Position numbers and translations under genes: made by a program
In this document: positions 54,312 to 63,636 of the stretch, one piece after another
Layout: each line of letters opens with the position of its first letter
Numbering within the stretch: position 1 is the first letter of the stretch
Assembly (NCBI GenBank): GCA_965250265.1
Contig: CBDFNO010000015.1
Span: 863,620 to 927,619, forward strand
Reading direction: 5' to 3'
Source: PRS1 sp965250265
Lineage (GTDB): Bacteria; Bacteroidota; Bacteroidia; Flavobacteriales; Flavobacteriaceae
DNA length: 64,000 bases
The notes under the pieces: generated by a model
What the model was told of the DNA's origin: nothing
Database searches by the model: none
The model's input: the letters and a program-made list of their open reading frames with translations, nothing else

Positions 54312-55173
54312 TCTTATTTTTTTTATGGGTTTTAATAATAGCCTGTTCATTCTTCCAGTCAATCCATTTTTGACCTTTTAATTTTCGTATTAAATTATCG
54401 AAATTTCGCATTACAAACACATTATAAAATGCTTTCATTAAATTTTTAGGATTTCTAGCGATTGCTCTTAAACTCATAGAAAATCCAGGTGTTATATATT
54501 TCATATGATGCCAATAACCCTCTGGCATATACAACACTTCGCCATGATTAAGCTCAGTAATGTAACCTTGAGCAAACTGTAATGCTGGCCATTTATTAAA
54601 ATCTGGATTAGAAAAATCTATATCTTCTCTAGTAATAAGAGAGTATGGAATTTTATATAAATATTTATTCTGCTTTTGGTCAAACAAAATACATTGCTTT
54701 TTGCCTTCAAAATGAAAATGAAAAATATTTGCCAAATCTATGTCATAATGCATAAAAGTATGCGAATTTTCTCCTCCAAAAAAAAGCATGGGCATACCTT
54801 TCATAAGTTTTAAACCAAAATCTGGATATGAAAAATCGTGTTGAAGTTGGGGAATCTCCTTTAAAATATTCCAAAGAAAAATGCGGTATTTTGTAGGCTC
54901 GCGTTTAAGCAAATCTATATAGTCGCCCATTTTCATTGTAGTATGTGGTTCGTTAAAACCATCTTTGTAATCTACAGGTCTGTCATCGTACAGTGGGACG
55001 ATTTTATCTGAAGCCACAGTTTTCATATACTCTAAATCCCATTTGGTAAACGCAGGCCAATCCTTTATAAAATGCTCTATTACCAGAGGTTTTTGTGGTT
55101 TAAAATACTGGGTAATAAAATCCCGTTTAGAAATAGTTTTTACACGAGGGATTTGTTGCAGATTTAGTTTCAA
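54301..55173 (-). CDS. JmjC/cupin-like Fe(II)/2-oxoglutarate dioxygenase-type protein
   Basis: A 290-residue cupin_8/JmjC-like protein. The start is a TTG at 55173 (MKLNLQQIPRV), with no better ATG. The metal motif is visible as HTFMHYDIDLANIFH (H-x-D) with the later His in MPEGYWHHMKYI, the facial triad of FIH-type hydroxylases. The segment QKPLVIEHFIKDWPAFTKW is the family N-terminus. Related bacterial enzymes hydroxylate residues of ribosomal or other proteins or tRNA bases; the target here is unknown. It is a single-gene unit in this layout. Confidence 0.83.
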   Translation of the reverse strand: MKLNLQQIPRVKTISKRDFITQYFKPQKPLVIEHFIKDWPAFTKWDLEYMKTVASDKIVPLYDDRPVDYKDGFNEPHTTMKMGDYIDLLKREPTKYRIFLWNILKEIPQLQHDFSYPDFGLKLMKGMPMLFFGGENSHTFMHYDIDLANIFHFHFEGKKQCILFDQKQNKYLYKIPYSLITREDIDFSNPDFNKWPALQFAQGYITELNHGEVLYMPEGYWHHMKYITPGFSMSLRAIARNPKNLMKAFYNVFVMRNFDNLIRKLKGQKWIDWKNEQAIIKTHKKNKINL

Positions 55174-55313
55174 GGCTTAACGATTTGTTCAAACAAAGTT
55201 AAGAAATCGTTATTTAAAACTATTGTTTTTATCAATTTCATGATAAGATTACTATTTAAAAGTAACAAAACTTATAACTTGCACTCAAATAATAAATAGA
55301 GAAATTTAAAATT

Positions 55314-55747
55314 ATGAATGAACACGTTCAACAAAAAAGTTGGTTTGGTAGAAATTGGTTATGGGTTGTTCCAGTTGGTGGATGTTTGACCATTATTTTT
55401 TATTTATTTTTGGTATTGGAGCAATCTTTTTTGGAGTCACAAATGTTTTAAAAAATTCTACACCTTACGAATATGCACTTGAACAGGCATCAAATAATCG
55501 TGAAGTTATTAAATTTCTTGGCGAACCTGTTGAAACAGATGGAATTATGAGTGGCAATATTTCTTTACACAATGACACTGGTAATGTCAATATTGAAATA
55601 CCTTTAAAAGGACCAAAAGGCAAAGGTTCTGTTATTGTTATAGGAGAAAAAATTGATGGTGAATGGATATATGAAGAGTTATATGTTCTTATTAAAGAAT
55701 CAAACGAAAAAATAAACTTATTGAATAAAATTTTAGAAGTAATTTAA
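55314..55747 (+). pseudogene. Frameshifted Coa1-family (cytochrome oxidase assembly-like) gene
   Basis: Two frames together make one normal Coa1-type protein. The first runs from ATG 55314 (MNEHVQQKSWFGRNWLWVV, then PVGGCLTIIFYLF) into the wrong frame and stops after about 44 codons. The second (good from about 55400 to the stop at 55745-55747) reads LFIFGIGAIFFGVTNVL, STPYEYALEQASNN, EVIKFLGEPVETDGI, and LKGPKGKGSVIV. The shift lies in the T runs at 55396-55411, where one extra base would restore a continuous frame. The ATG at 55355 lies upstream of the T runs, in the wrong part of the second frame, and is not a natural start. It could be a sequencing error, a slippery site or true decay. 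Confidence 0.75.
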
Positions 55748-55818
55748 AATATATTTATCTTTTTTAATCAATTCATCCCTAATTAAAAATATTATCTTAG
55801 AGTCTTAAATATTATTTC

Positions 55819-57627
55819 ATGAAAAATTTTCTTTTACTAATTACTTTTTTGACTTTTTTTAGTTGTAAAGAGACTACTAACCAAGAATCCTCACTACAAG
55901 TCTCTTCAACATATACCATTTCGTTTGAAAATGCAGTGCATCATGAGGCTATTGTAAATGCAACATTTACTAATTTAAAAATTGGTGAAGTAGAATTTAG
56001 AATGAGTCGAACCTCTCCGGGACGTTATGCATTACACGAGTTTATGAAAAATGTATATGGCGTGAAAGTAACAGACAGTAAAGGAAATAGTTTAGAAACC
56101 ACCCGACCCGACCCTTATTCATGGAACGTAAAAGGACATGATGGAACGATAAAAGTGAGCTATACTCTGTTTGCCAATCGAGGCGGCGGAACTTATGCAC
56201 AGGTTGATGAAACACATGCACACTTAAATATTCCTGCTACCTTTATGTATGCACCAAGTTTAGAAAAAGATGAGATTCAAGTTACATTTAATGTGCGTGA
56301 AGATTTAAATTGGAAAGTGGCAACTCAATTAAAACATGTAGAGGGCAATACCTATTCTGCTAGAGATATTCAATATTTTATGGATAGTCCAACCGAAATT
56401 AGTGATCATAGTATACGATCGTTTGATGTTGATGGTCAGGCTGTAAATTTTGTGCTACACCATAATGGAACAGAGTCTGAGTTGGACGAATATTTTGAAA
56501 AAGTAAAGAAAATAGTATTACAACAAGAAGCTGTTTTTGGAGAGCTTCCAAAGTACGATTATGAAGCTTATTATTTTTTGGCATGCTATATTCCAAACGC
56601 TTCAGGTGATGGCATGGAGCATCGTAATTCTACAATTTTAACAACAACCAGAAGTTTGGCCGAAGGAGGAATGGATAGAAATATAGGAACCGTATCTCAC
56701 GAGTTTTTTCATTGTTGGAATGTAGAACGAATACGGCCACAGTCTTTAGAGCCTTTTGACTTTGAGGAAGCCAATATGAGTGGCGAGCTTTGGTTTGCCG
56801 AAGGTTTTACGAGCTATTATACAGCCTTAATGATGTGTCGTGCGAGGTTAATGAGTCATGAAGATTATATAAGTGGTCTTTCAGGAACATTTAATTATGT
56901 GTGGAATTCTCCAGGGCGAAAATTCTTTAACCCAATAGAGATGAGCTATCAGGCACCTTTTGTAGATGCAGCACGTTCAGTTGACCCTGTAAATAGAGGG
57001 AATACGTTTATTTCATACTATTCTTATGGAAGTGCCTTAGGCTTGGCTTTAGATTTATCGCTTCGTAAAAATAGTTTGAACCTTGACGATTATATGAAAC
57101 TGGTTTGGACTAACTTCGGAAAAGTTGAAAAGCCATATAATGTTCAAGACTTACATAATGTGCTTAAAGACTATGCTGGAGTTGAATTTGGAGATCACTT
57201 TTTTAATAATTACATATATAAAAGCGATATGCCAGAGATGAAGCATTTGTTTGAAAATGTAGGGGTATCTCTAACTCAAGATGACACCCAAGTACGTTTT
57301 GGAGCGAGTATTAGAAAAGGTGAAATATATAGAAATACGAGTATAGGTTCTTCGGCATATGAAGCTGGTTTAGAAAATGGCGATAAAATTATAAAAGTTG
57401 ATGGTTTTACGATAAACGATGACCTAGATTTTAATACTATTCTGAATAAATTTAAACCTAACGATGAAACAACAATAGTTTACGAACGATTAGGAAAAAC
57501 CCGAGAAACAACAGTAATACTCCAAGAAGATCCTTCATATACTATTTCTTTATTTGAAACAAGTGGATTAGAATTAGACGATAAGAAAAAAGAAGCTAGA
57601 GCTGCTTGGCTAAATTCTAAAGAATAA
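55819..57627 (+). CDS. M61-family peptidase (glycyl aminopeptidase type) with PDZ domain
   Basis: A 602-residue lipoprotein (lipobox FFSC after a short signal). It has the M61 N-terminal beta domain, then the catalytic zinc motif VSHEFFHCWN (HExxH, with the third ligand in ELWFAEGFTSYYT) at about residues 293-335, and a C-terminal PDZ domain (about 480-560, with AGLENGDKIIKVDGF). M61 enzymes cut peptides at N-terminal Gly/Ala. Membrane-anchored, so it works in the periplasm or at the surface. It is a single gene. Confidence 0.88.
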   Translation: MKNFLLLITFLTFFSCKETTNQESSLQVSSTYTISFENAVHHEAIVNATFTNLKIGEVEFRMSRTSPGRYALHEFMKNVYGVKVTDSKGNSLETTRPDPYSWNVKGHDGTIKVSYTLFANRGGGTYAQVDETHAHLNIPATFMYAPSLEKDEIQVTFNVREDLNWKVATQLKHVEGNTYSARDIQYFMDSPTEISDHSIRSFDVDGQAVNFVLHHNGTESELDEYFEKVKKIVLQQEAVFGELPKYDYEAYYFLACYIPNASGDGMEHRNSTILTTTRSLAEGGMDRNIGTVSHEFFHCWNVERIRPQSLEPFDFEEANMSGELWFAEGFTSYYTALMMCRARLMSHEDYISGLSGTFNYVWNSPGRKFFNPIEMSYQAPFVDAARSVDPVNRGNTFISYYSYGSALGLALDLSLRKNSLNLDDYMKLVWTNFGKVEKPYNVQDLHNVLKDYAGVEFGDHFFNNYIYKSDMPEMKHLFENVGVSLTQDDTQVRFGASIRKGEIYRNTSIGSSAYEAGLENGDKIIKVDGFTINDDLDFNTILNKFKPNDETTIVYERLGKTRETTVILQEDPSYTISLFETSGLELDDKKKEARAAWLNSKE

Positions 57628-57675
57628 TATTTTAATTGATTTAAAAACTGAAGCAAATAATGTACTTTTATAGAT

Positions 57676-58935
57676 ATGTTTGCTTTAGTTGATTGTAATA
57701 ATTTTTATACTTCTTGCGAAAGGGTTTTTAACCCAAATTTGCAAAATAAACCAGTTGCTATTTTGAGCAATAATGATGGTTGTGTTATTTCTATGAGTGA
57801 CGAAGCTAAAGCTATTGACTTACCTTTTGGAGCTCCAATTTTTAAATGGGAAGCGTTCTGTAAAACTAATAAAATTCAGATCTTATCTTCAAACTATCCT
57901 TTGTATGGTGATATGAGTAGCCGTGTGATGAAAATTTTAGAACAGTTTACTCCAGATGTTGAAATATATAGTATTGATGAAGCATTTTTGGAGTTTAAAG
58001 ATTTTGGTGATTATGATTTTCAAGATTATGGCAACCAAATCAGGAAGCGTATTTTAAAGTGGACGGGTATTCCAACAAGTGTTGGTATTGCACCAACAAA
58101 AGCACTTACTAAAGTGGCTAGTAAAATTGCACGGAAATTTCCAGAAGAAACAAAGGGTGTTTATGTGATAGATTCTGAAGAAAAACGAATTAAAGCTTTA
58201 AAATGGATAAAATTAAAGGATGTTTGGGGAATTGGTCGAGGATTACAAAAGCGACTAAAAGTTAAAAATTGTAAAACTGCCTATGATTTTGTTCAACTTC
58301 CAGATGAATGGATTAGAAAGAATTTTTCAATAACCGAATGGAAACTTAAAAAAGATTTTAAAGGCATTCCAACCATAAAATTAGACGAATTGAAAACGAA
58401 ACGAGCGATTGCTACTACGCGAAGTTTTGAATACACCTTCTCTGATCTAGAAAACATAAAAGAGCGTGTATCTACCTTTGCCACAAGTTGTGCCGAAAAA
58501 TTACGTAAACAAAGGTCCAGTTGCCATATGATTATTGTAATGTTGAGTAGTGATAGACATAAAAAAAACTTAGAGCAACATCGAAGAAGTAGTATGATAA
58601 GATTGTCATACCCAACCGATTCAACCTTGGTAATAAGTAATAATGCTGTTAATGCTATAGCGTCTATTTACAAGAAAGGAATAAAATATAAACGAGCAGG
58701 CGTTATTGTAACAGGATTAGTACCTACAAATAATCATCAATTGCATTTGTTTGATCACGAAAACCCTAAACATAAACCTTTAATGTCTGTTATAGATGGC
58801 ATGAACAAAAAATACAGCGACTATAAAATCAAACTTGGCAATCAAGATTTAGAACGCACTTGGAAAATGCGTCAAGAACGATTATCACCAAGATATACAA
58901 CAGATATAAACGAAATTATTAAAATAAAATGCTAA
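57676..58935 (+). CDS. umuC: DNA polymerase V catalytic subunit (UmuC-like Y-family polymerase)
   Basis: A 419-residue Y-family polymerase for translesion synthesis. Conserved motifs: FALVDCNNFYTSCERVF (metal Asp), YSIDEAFLEF (SxDE motif), VGIAPTKALTKVASK, and the HhH-like region WGIGRGLQKRLK, then the little finger domain and a UmuC C-terminal part (DUF4113) with MNKKYSDYKIKLGNQ. It precedes and overlaps umuD by 7 bases, so order is umuC-umuD, the reverse of E. coli. Confidence 0.93.
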   Translation: MFALVDCNNFYTSCERVFNPNLQNKPVAILSNNDGCVISMSDEAKAIDLPFGAPIFKWEAFCKTNKIQILSSNYPLYGDMSSRVMKILEQFTPDVEIYSIDEAFLEFKDFGDYDFQDYGNQIRKRILKWTGIPTSVGIAPTKALTKVASKIARKFPEETKGVYVIDSEEKRIKALKWIKLKDVWGIGRGLQKRLKVKNCKTAYDFVQLPDEWIRKNFSITEWKLKKDFKGIPTIKLDELKTKRAIATTRSFEYTFSDLENIKERVSTFATSCAEKLRKQRSSCHMIIVMLSSDRHKKNLEQHRRSSMIRLSYPTDSTLVISNNAVNAIASIYKKGIKYKRAGVIVTGLVPTNNHQLHLFDHENPKHKPLMSVIDGMNKKYSDYKIKLGNQDLERTWKMRQERLSPRYTTDINEIIKIKC

Positions 58936-59369
58936 CAAAAAACACTCAAAATCTAACCTTTTTTACTCCTGAAATATTTGATGATACTGGAGCACTATTC
59001 TTTGATACAGGAATTTCAGCTGGATTTCCATCACCAGCAGATGATTTTAAGCAGCAGCGATTGTCATTAGACCAAGTTCTTGTTAAGAATAGGTTGTCTA
59101 CATTTTTTGCTCGTGTAAGTGGACAATCTATGGTTAATGCAGGAATTGATGATAACGACCTTTTAGTAATCGATAGGAGTTTAGAACCAGAACATAATAA
59201 AATAGCAGTGTGTTTTTTAGATGGTGAATTTACTGTAAAGCGGTTAAAAGTTGATAAGAATGGTGTTTGGCTACAACCAGAAAACCCAGATTATCCTATT
59301 ATAAAAATCACAGAGGACAATGATTTTGTTATTTGGGGAATTGTTACCAATGTGATTAAAAAAGTATAA
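58929..59369 (+). CDS. umuD: UmuD-like LexA-family self-cleaving protein
   Basis: A 146-residue S24 peptidase. The self-cleavage site is likely A31-G32 in GISAGFPSPADD. The catalytic Ser is S67 in SGQSMVNAG and the Lys is K104 in GEFTVKRL. RecA-stimulated cleavage gives the form that activates UmuC, as known for the family. There is no DNA-binding domain, so it is UmuD and not LexA. Its start overlaps the umuC end by 7 bases. Confidence 0.93.
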   Translation: MLTKNTQNLTFFTPEIFDDTGALFFDTGISAGFPSPADDFKQQRLSLDQVLVKNRLSTFFARVSGQSMVNAGIDDNDLLVIDRSLEPEHNKIAVCFLDGEFTVKRLKVDKNGVWLQPENPDYPIIKITEDNDFVIWGIVTNVIKKV

Positions 59370-59461
59370 TTTTTTTCATATCTTTTTAAAAATAATATTC
59401 TTAAAAAAGTAAAAAAGTTTATCGAATGGAGTATTTACGCTATTGTCATGAAACAACTATT

Positions 59462-61363
59462 CTATTTAGGCACTCTTTTTTCTAGTTCAGTTCTATGTAC
59501 TTGTAATAGCCGTCCAATAGGAACACCATTTCTAAATGTTTGTGTTCGCAGGCTAAGATTACCTTCTGGTATTTCAAAAGGCTGTTCATATTTAGACCCA
59601 AATTGAACAGGATATGTATTATCAATAGAATAATAAATTTCTGTATTGGGCACGTTATTTTCTAACTTGCATAATAGCTTGTCTCCGTCTTTATAAATAG
59701 TTAAAATAGGATCTAAGACAGCTTTAGAGATATTAGTTTTACTGGTATCAAACCGTGCAAAATGAGACTCAGTTCGATCAATAAAGTCACTCCAATTTTT
59801 GTTTTCTTTAGGGCTCCATAAAGTTTCAGAAAGGGCAAATGCCCTTGGGTAAGTCATGTAAAAGGCATAAGGTAAATTAGGAATGACTTCTGACCAAAGG
59901 TTTCCCTGTCCCCCTAAAATGTATTTTGGGTCTACTCCTTCTGGGATAGGCTCAAATGTGTAACTTTTTTCAAGACTTAAATCAGCATATATTGGATTTT
60001 CGACAGTATGGTCTCCTTGTGTGTAGTCTAAATATGCAAATGTCGTTGGAGACATTACAACTTCATGGCCCATTTTTGCTGCAGCTATACCACCTTTCAT
60101 ACCTCTCCAGCTCATTACAGCTGCACCATCAGCCAAACCACCTTCCAATATTTCATCCCAACCTATCATTTTTTTCCCTTTACTGCTAATAATTTTCTCT
60201 ACTCTTTTAACAAAATAACTTTGTAATTTATGACTATTTTCTATGCCATTATTTTTCATGAATTTTTGTACAGATGGATCTGCGTCCCAATATCCATGAT
60301 AAGCCTCATCTCCTCCCATATGAATATATTCACCAGGGAAAAGTTCAGCAATTTCAGTAAAAACTTTATCTATAAATTCATAAACTTTTTCATCTGTTGG
60401 GTTTAATGTGTTTTCAATTAGCATTTTAAATGTTCCATCACCATACCATTCTGAAAATTTAGAACCTGGAGAAACAAATTTAGGTTCTTTTTTTGTTGAA
60501 AGAGATGGGTAAGCGGCTAGCGCAGCCATGCTATGTCCTGGGATATCTATTTCAGGAACTATTGTGACATTTCTTTCACTAGCATAGCTAATAATGTCTT
60601 TAATTTGTTTTTGTGTGTAAAAACCACCATAAGTTGCTTTTTCGTCTGGATTTGGATCAAGTCTCTCTTTTCCAAAACGACCATATCTTTCAACTCGCCA
60701 AGCACCAATTTCAGTTAGTTTTGGTAAAGATTTAATTTCAATTCTCCATCCTTCATCATCAGTTAAATGCCAATGAAACACATTAAATTTGTATTGTGCC
60801 ATTTTATCAAGATATGCCTTAACTTCATCTACAGTAAAGAAATGACGACTTACATCTAGCATTAATCCTCTCCATTTGAAACGTGGGTAATCTTTAATAA
60901 TACAACCTGCAATTTTTATGGAATCTTTACTGTTTGCTTTAGAAGATATTTGTTTCAAAGGGAATAATTGTCTTAATGTTTGAAAGCCGTTAAAAATACC
61001 TGCAGCTTTATTTGCAGAGAGATTGATACTGTTCTTATTTATTTCGAGCCTATAACCTTCGTTGCCTAGCTCTGAAACAGGCTTTTCATAAAGTGAAATT
61101 CGAATAGAGTTATTTGAAGTAGTATCTTCGGAAATAGATATTCCTATTTCTGACATAAAAACAAGAAATTGATCAATGTATTGTATTGTTTTACTATCCT
61201 TTGTTTTTACATCTAGATGTATTTGATTATCAAAAACAAAAGCTTCATCTGTTGATAAATAACTTACAGGAATAGGAATAATATTGTGTTGTGCGAAAAA
61301 TGTTGTTGCTTGAAAAAGTATAAACAAAAAGGTAAAGAATCGTTTTGTGTGCATAATTGTCAT
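59462..61363 (-). CDS. Secreted beta-N-acetylhexosaminidase, GH20
   Basis: A 633-residue glycoside hydrolase with a signal peptide (ending FFAQ; ATG at 61363, or 61354 after removing three residues). It has a GH20b N-terminal domain, then a TIM-barrel catalytic domain from about 155 with RGLMLDVSRHFF, the acid/base pair in HMGGDEAYHGYW (Asp-Glu), and the WDEILEGG motif, then a C-terminal beta-sandwich-like part. It removes terminal GlcNAc/GalNAc from chitin or glycans, outside the cytoplasm. It starts a block of sugar genes and has a terminator upstream. Confidence 0.93.
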   Translation of the reverse strand: MTIMHTKRFFTFLFILFQATTFFAQHNIIPIPVSYLSTDEAFVFDNQIHLDVKTKDSKTIQYIDQFLVFMSEIGISISEDTTSNNSIRISLYEKPVSELGNEGYRLEINKNSINLSANKAAGIFNGFQTLRQLFPLKQISSKANSKDSIKIAGCIIKDYPRFKWRGLMLDVSRHFFTVDEVKAYLDKMAQYKFNVFHWHLTDDEGWRIEIKSLPKLTEIGAWRVERYGRFGKERLDPNPDEKATYGGFYTQKQIKDIISYASERNVTIVPEIDIPGHSMAALAAYPSLSTKKEPKFVSPGSKFSEWYGDGTFKMLIENTLNPTDEKVYEFIDKVFTEIAELFPGEYIHMGGDEAYHGYWDADPSVQKFMKNNGIENSHKLQSYFVKRVEKIISSKGKKMIGWDEILEGGLADGAAVMSWRGMKGGIAAAKMGHEVVMSPTTFAYLDYTQGDHTVENPIYADLSLEKSYTFEPIPEGVDPKYILGGQGNLWSEVIPNLPYAFYMTYPRAFALSETLWSPKENKNWSDFIDRTESHFARFDTSKTNISKAVLDPILTIYKDGDKLLCKLENNVPNTEIYYSIDNTYPVQFGSKYEQPFEIPEGNLSLRTQTFRNGVPIGRLLQVHRTELEKRVPK

Positions 61364-61739
61364 TTTAAATAATAATAACTTTAATTATTAATTTCACAAA
61401 AAACAAACGGGAAATTATACCCCGTTTGTTTTAAAACCAATTAGAAATATTTAATATGAAATAAAAATTAACTTTTTATATTAAAATAAATATAATAATA
61501 AATATTTGTAGCTTATAATTATATATGCAGACAACATTAAATTAATGATGAATAGCATTTATTTACAGACTAGTATTCTTGATTTGAATATTCAGGACAA
61601 CTTTCTCTTGTCCTTTTGAACGTCATTGCGAGATGTAAAGAAAATATTGCTGAACTTCAGGAATTAACACTAATATTATTATAGATGATATTGAATCAAA
61701 ATATAAGTTAGAGAAACTTGAGGAAATATATTAATGTAA
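61364..61739. other. 376-bp intergenic region between GH20 and lactonase genes
   Basis: It holds the terminator of the upstream minus-strand sugar cluster (61402-61430) and the GH20 promoter region (no clear consensus). It also has a hairpin AGGACAA/TTGTCCT (61594-61614), and directly after it CGTCATTGCGAG (61621-61632), which resembles the start of an interspersed Bacteroidota repeat. No credible gene is seen. Confidence 0.55.
61402..61430 (-). terminator. Hairpin terminator upstream of GH20
   Basis: Ten-base stem AACAAACGGG with CCCGTTTGTT around a 9-base loop; on the minus strand it is followed by a T run. It separates the lactonase/DUF1080 genes from the GH20 gene, although 300 bases after the lactonase stop. 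Confidence 0.65.
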
Positions 61740-62849
61740 TTAAAACAGAATACAAACTGGTGTTGGTGCTTCAATTTGGCTCATATATGTTAAAAGTCCG
61801 GTAATCTTATCGCGTTTAAAGGATACAATATTATTAGTATGTTGATTAGCGACTAGTAAATAGTTATCATCTGGCGAAAATGAGAAGTTACGTGGTCCGT
61901 TTCCTAAAGTGGGCTCGTACCCAATAAAGGTCAAAGAACCGTCACCAGCATTTACATTAAATATAGCAATGGAGTTGTGCCCTCGGTTAGACGTATAAAC
62001 AAACTTTCCATCTGAAGAGATATGTATATCTGCACCCGTATTGGTGCCTGTATAGCCAGTAGGAAGTGTTGAAATCGGAATGTTTTTTATATACTTACCA
62101 TTTTCAGATTTTTGGACTAGAACCACTGTATTATTTAGCTCATTTAGCACATAAATCCATTTGTTATTTCGATGAAATGTTAGATGCCTTGGACCAGCTC
62201 CTTCATTCATTTTTAATGTTTGTGGATCTGAAAGTATTAATTTTTGTGATTGATTATCCAATTGTGAGAACCAAAGTTCATTCGTGCCAAGGTCAACCGA
62301 AATAATATTACTTCCGTCAGGCTGGAACCAAACTGAATGCGCATGTGGTTCTTGCTGCCTTTGCGTGGTACCCTTTCCTGAGTGTTGTTGGACATCCAAT
62401 AAATCAGACAATTCTCCTTTTTTATTTAGTTTTAACAACCCAATATTTCCTCCAGTATAGTTTGCAGATAGTACAAAACCATTGTTATTAATAGTTACAA
62501 AGCAAGGATGAGCTCCACCCGACGAGCTTCGACTTATAAACTTCAAGCTATCCTCATTAATTAGAAAAGATTCAACTGTACCTGTAGGTTCTATTTCGCT
62601 AACGGCTACCAAAAATTTCTTATCAGTACTCATTGTTAAAAAAGACGGATTAGTCATTTTAGCCACTAAACCCACATGCTTGAGAACACCATCTTTTTGA
62701 AGTATATACTTGTATATTCCCTGACTTTCTGCATTAGTATAGGTGCCTACAAAAAATGAATAAGAGTCGTTTTTTTCTATTTCCTTTCCTTTATTATTTT
62801 GACAGTTTAATAACAGAAAAAGAGCACTAACAGCAATACGAATTTTCAT
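61740..62849 (-). CDS. Exported lactonase, 6-phosphogluconolactonase-like beta-propeller (YbhE type)
   Basis: A 369-residue seven-bladed propeller from the ATG at 62849 (MKIRIAVSALFLLLNC), giving a lipoprotein signal with lipobox LLNC; the in-frame extension upstream has no signal character. It shows FVGTYTNAESQGIYKY, GGAHPCFVTINN, EPHAHSVWFQPDG, GAGPRHLTFH and GNGPRNFSFSPDDNY, all lactonase_7 repeats. YbhE-type enzymes hydrolyse 6-phosphogluconolactone, but an exported lipoprotein form in a sugar cluster more likely acts on free aldonolactones. It lies 22 bases after the DUF1080 gene. Confidence 0.85.
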   Translation of the reverse strand: MKIRIAVSALFLLLNCQNNKGKEIEKNDSYSFFVGTYTNAESQGIYKYILQKDGVLKHVGLVAKMTNPSFLTMSTDKKFLVAVSEIEPTGTVESFLINEDSLKFISRSSSGGAHPCFVTINNNGFVLSANYTGGNIGLLKLNKKGELSDLLDVQQHSGKGTTQRQQEPHAHSVWFQPDGSNIISVDLGTNELWFSQLDNQSQKLILSDPQTLKMNEGAGPRHLTFHRNNKWIYVLNELNNTVVLVQKSENGKYIKNIPISTLPTGYTGTNTGADIHISSDGKFVYTSNRGHNSIAIFNVNAGDGSLTFIGYEPTLGNGPRNFSFSPDDNYLLVANQHTNNIVSFKRDKITGLLTYMSQIEAPTPVCILF

Positions 62850-62871
62850 TAGGATATAATGGTTCTTCTGT

Positions 62872-63621
62872 TTATTTAAGTTCTTTAATCTTAACATTAC
62901 GATACCAAACCTTATCACCATGGTCTTGCAACCCAATATGACCTGTTTGGTATTTTCCAAAACCTTCCCAACCATCAAATTTTGAATTTGTTACCATATT
63001 ATTCCATGCATCACCATGAATAGGAAAAGTCATTACCTCATTACCATTCATACTTACTTTTCCTAGGTTAATTTCGTGGTTTATTTCTAGAACACATAAA
63101 TTCCACTCACCTGCTGGGTTAATGAACTCATCTGGACATGCAATCATATCATACAATGAGCCAGCTTTATGCGTTCCAGTTGCAACCTTAGCATCAGGAT
63201 GTTTTGCATTATCTAATACTTGAATTTCTGGCCCAGTTTGATAAGCTTCCTTAAATTTTTCATCCTCATAAACACCCCAAAATATACCACTATTACCACC
63301 TTCAGATATTTTCCATTCTAAAGACAGTACAAAATTTGTAAATTTTTGTTTAGTTATAATATTTTTTCCTCCAATTTCTCCTGGAGTAAAAGCCATAGAG
63401 CCATTTTCGAGAATCCATTCAGAAGGCATCTCTTCTGAACCATAACCACGCCACTTATCGAACGATGTCCCATCAAACAACACTATCCATTCAGCATCAT
63501 TAGTTACCTCAATTTCTTCAGTCTCTTTAGCTTCAATTTTTTTTACCTCAGGTTCTTTTTGAGCTTGTTTACACGTTGAAAAAGCAAGAGTAATAAGCAT
63601 CAATAATATTAATTTTTTCAT
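62872..63621 (-). CDS. DUF1080 (3-keto-disaccharide hydrolase type) lipoprotein
   Basis: A 249-residue lipoprotein from the ATG at 63621 (MKKLILLMLITLAFSTC); a TTG five codons earlier is the only other choice. After a Glu/Lys-rich linker comes the DUF1080 beta-sandwich with WIVLFDGTSFDKWRG, NFVLSLEWKISEGGNSGIFW, TGPEIQVLDN and GHIGLQDHGDKVWYRNVKI. Family members hydrolyse 3-keto-glycosides after oxidation of the sugar. The sugar isomerase upstream (15 bases away) and lactonase downstream fit a 3-keto-sugar route. It is on one transcript with both. Confidence 0.85.
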   Translation of the reverse strand: MKKLILLMLITLAFSTCKQAQKEPEVKKIEAKETEEIEVTNDAEWIVLFDGTSFDKWRGYGSEEMPSEWILENGSMAFTPGEIGGKNIITKQKFTNFVLSLEWKISEGGNSGIFWGVYEDEKFKEAYQTGPEIQVLDNAKHPDAKVATGTHKAGSLYDMIACPDEFINPAGEWNLCVLEINHEINLGKVSMNGNEVMTFPIHGDAWNNMVTNSKFDGWEGFGKYQTGHIGLQDHGDKVWYRNVKIKELK

Positions 63622-63636
63622 TTTTAAGTTTTTCAA

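Noticed and set aside
55355..55747. An intact 130-residue gene starting at ATG 55355
   Set aside because: The first residues (MVMGCSSWWMFDHYF) are an out-of-frame reading of the real N-terminus that starts at 55314. The evidence favours a frameshift.
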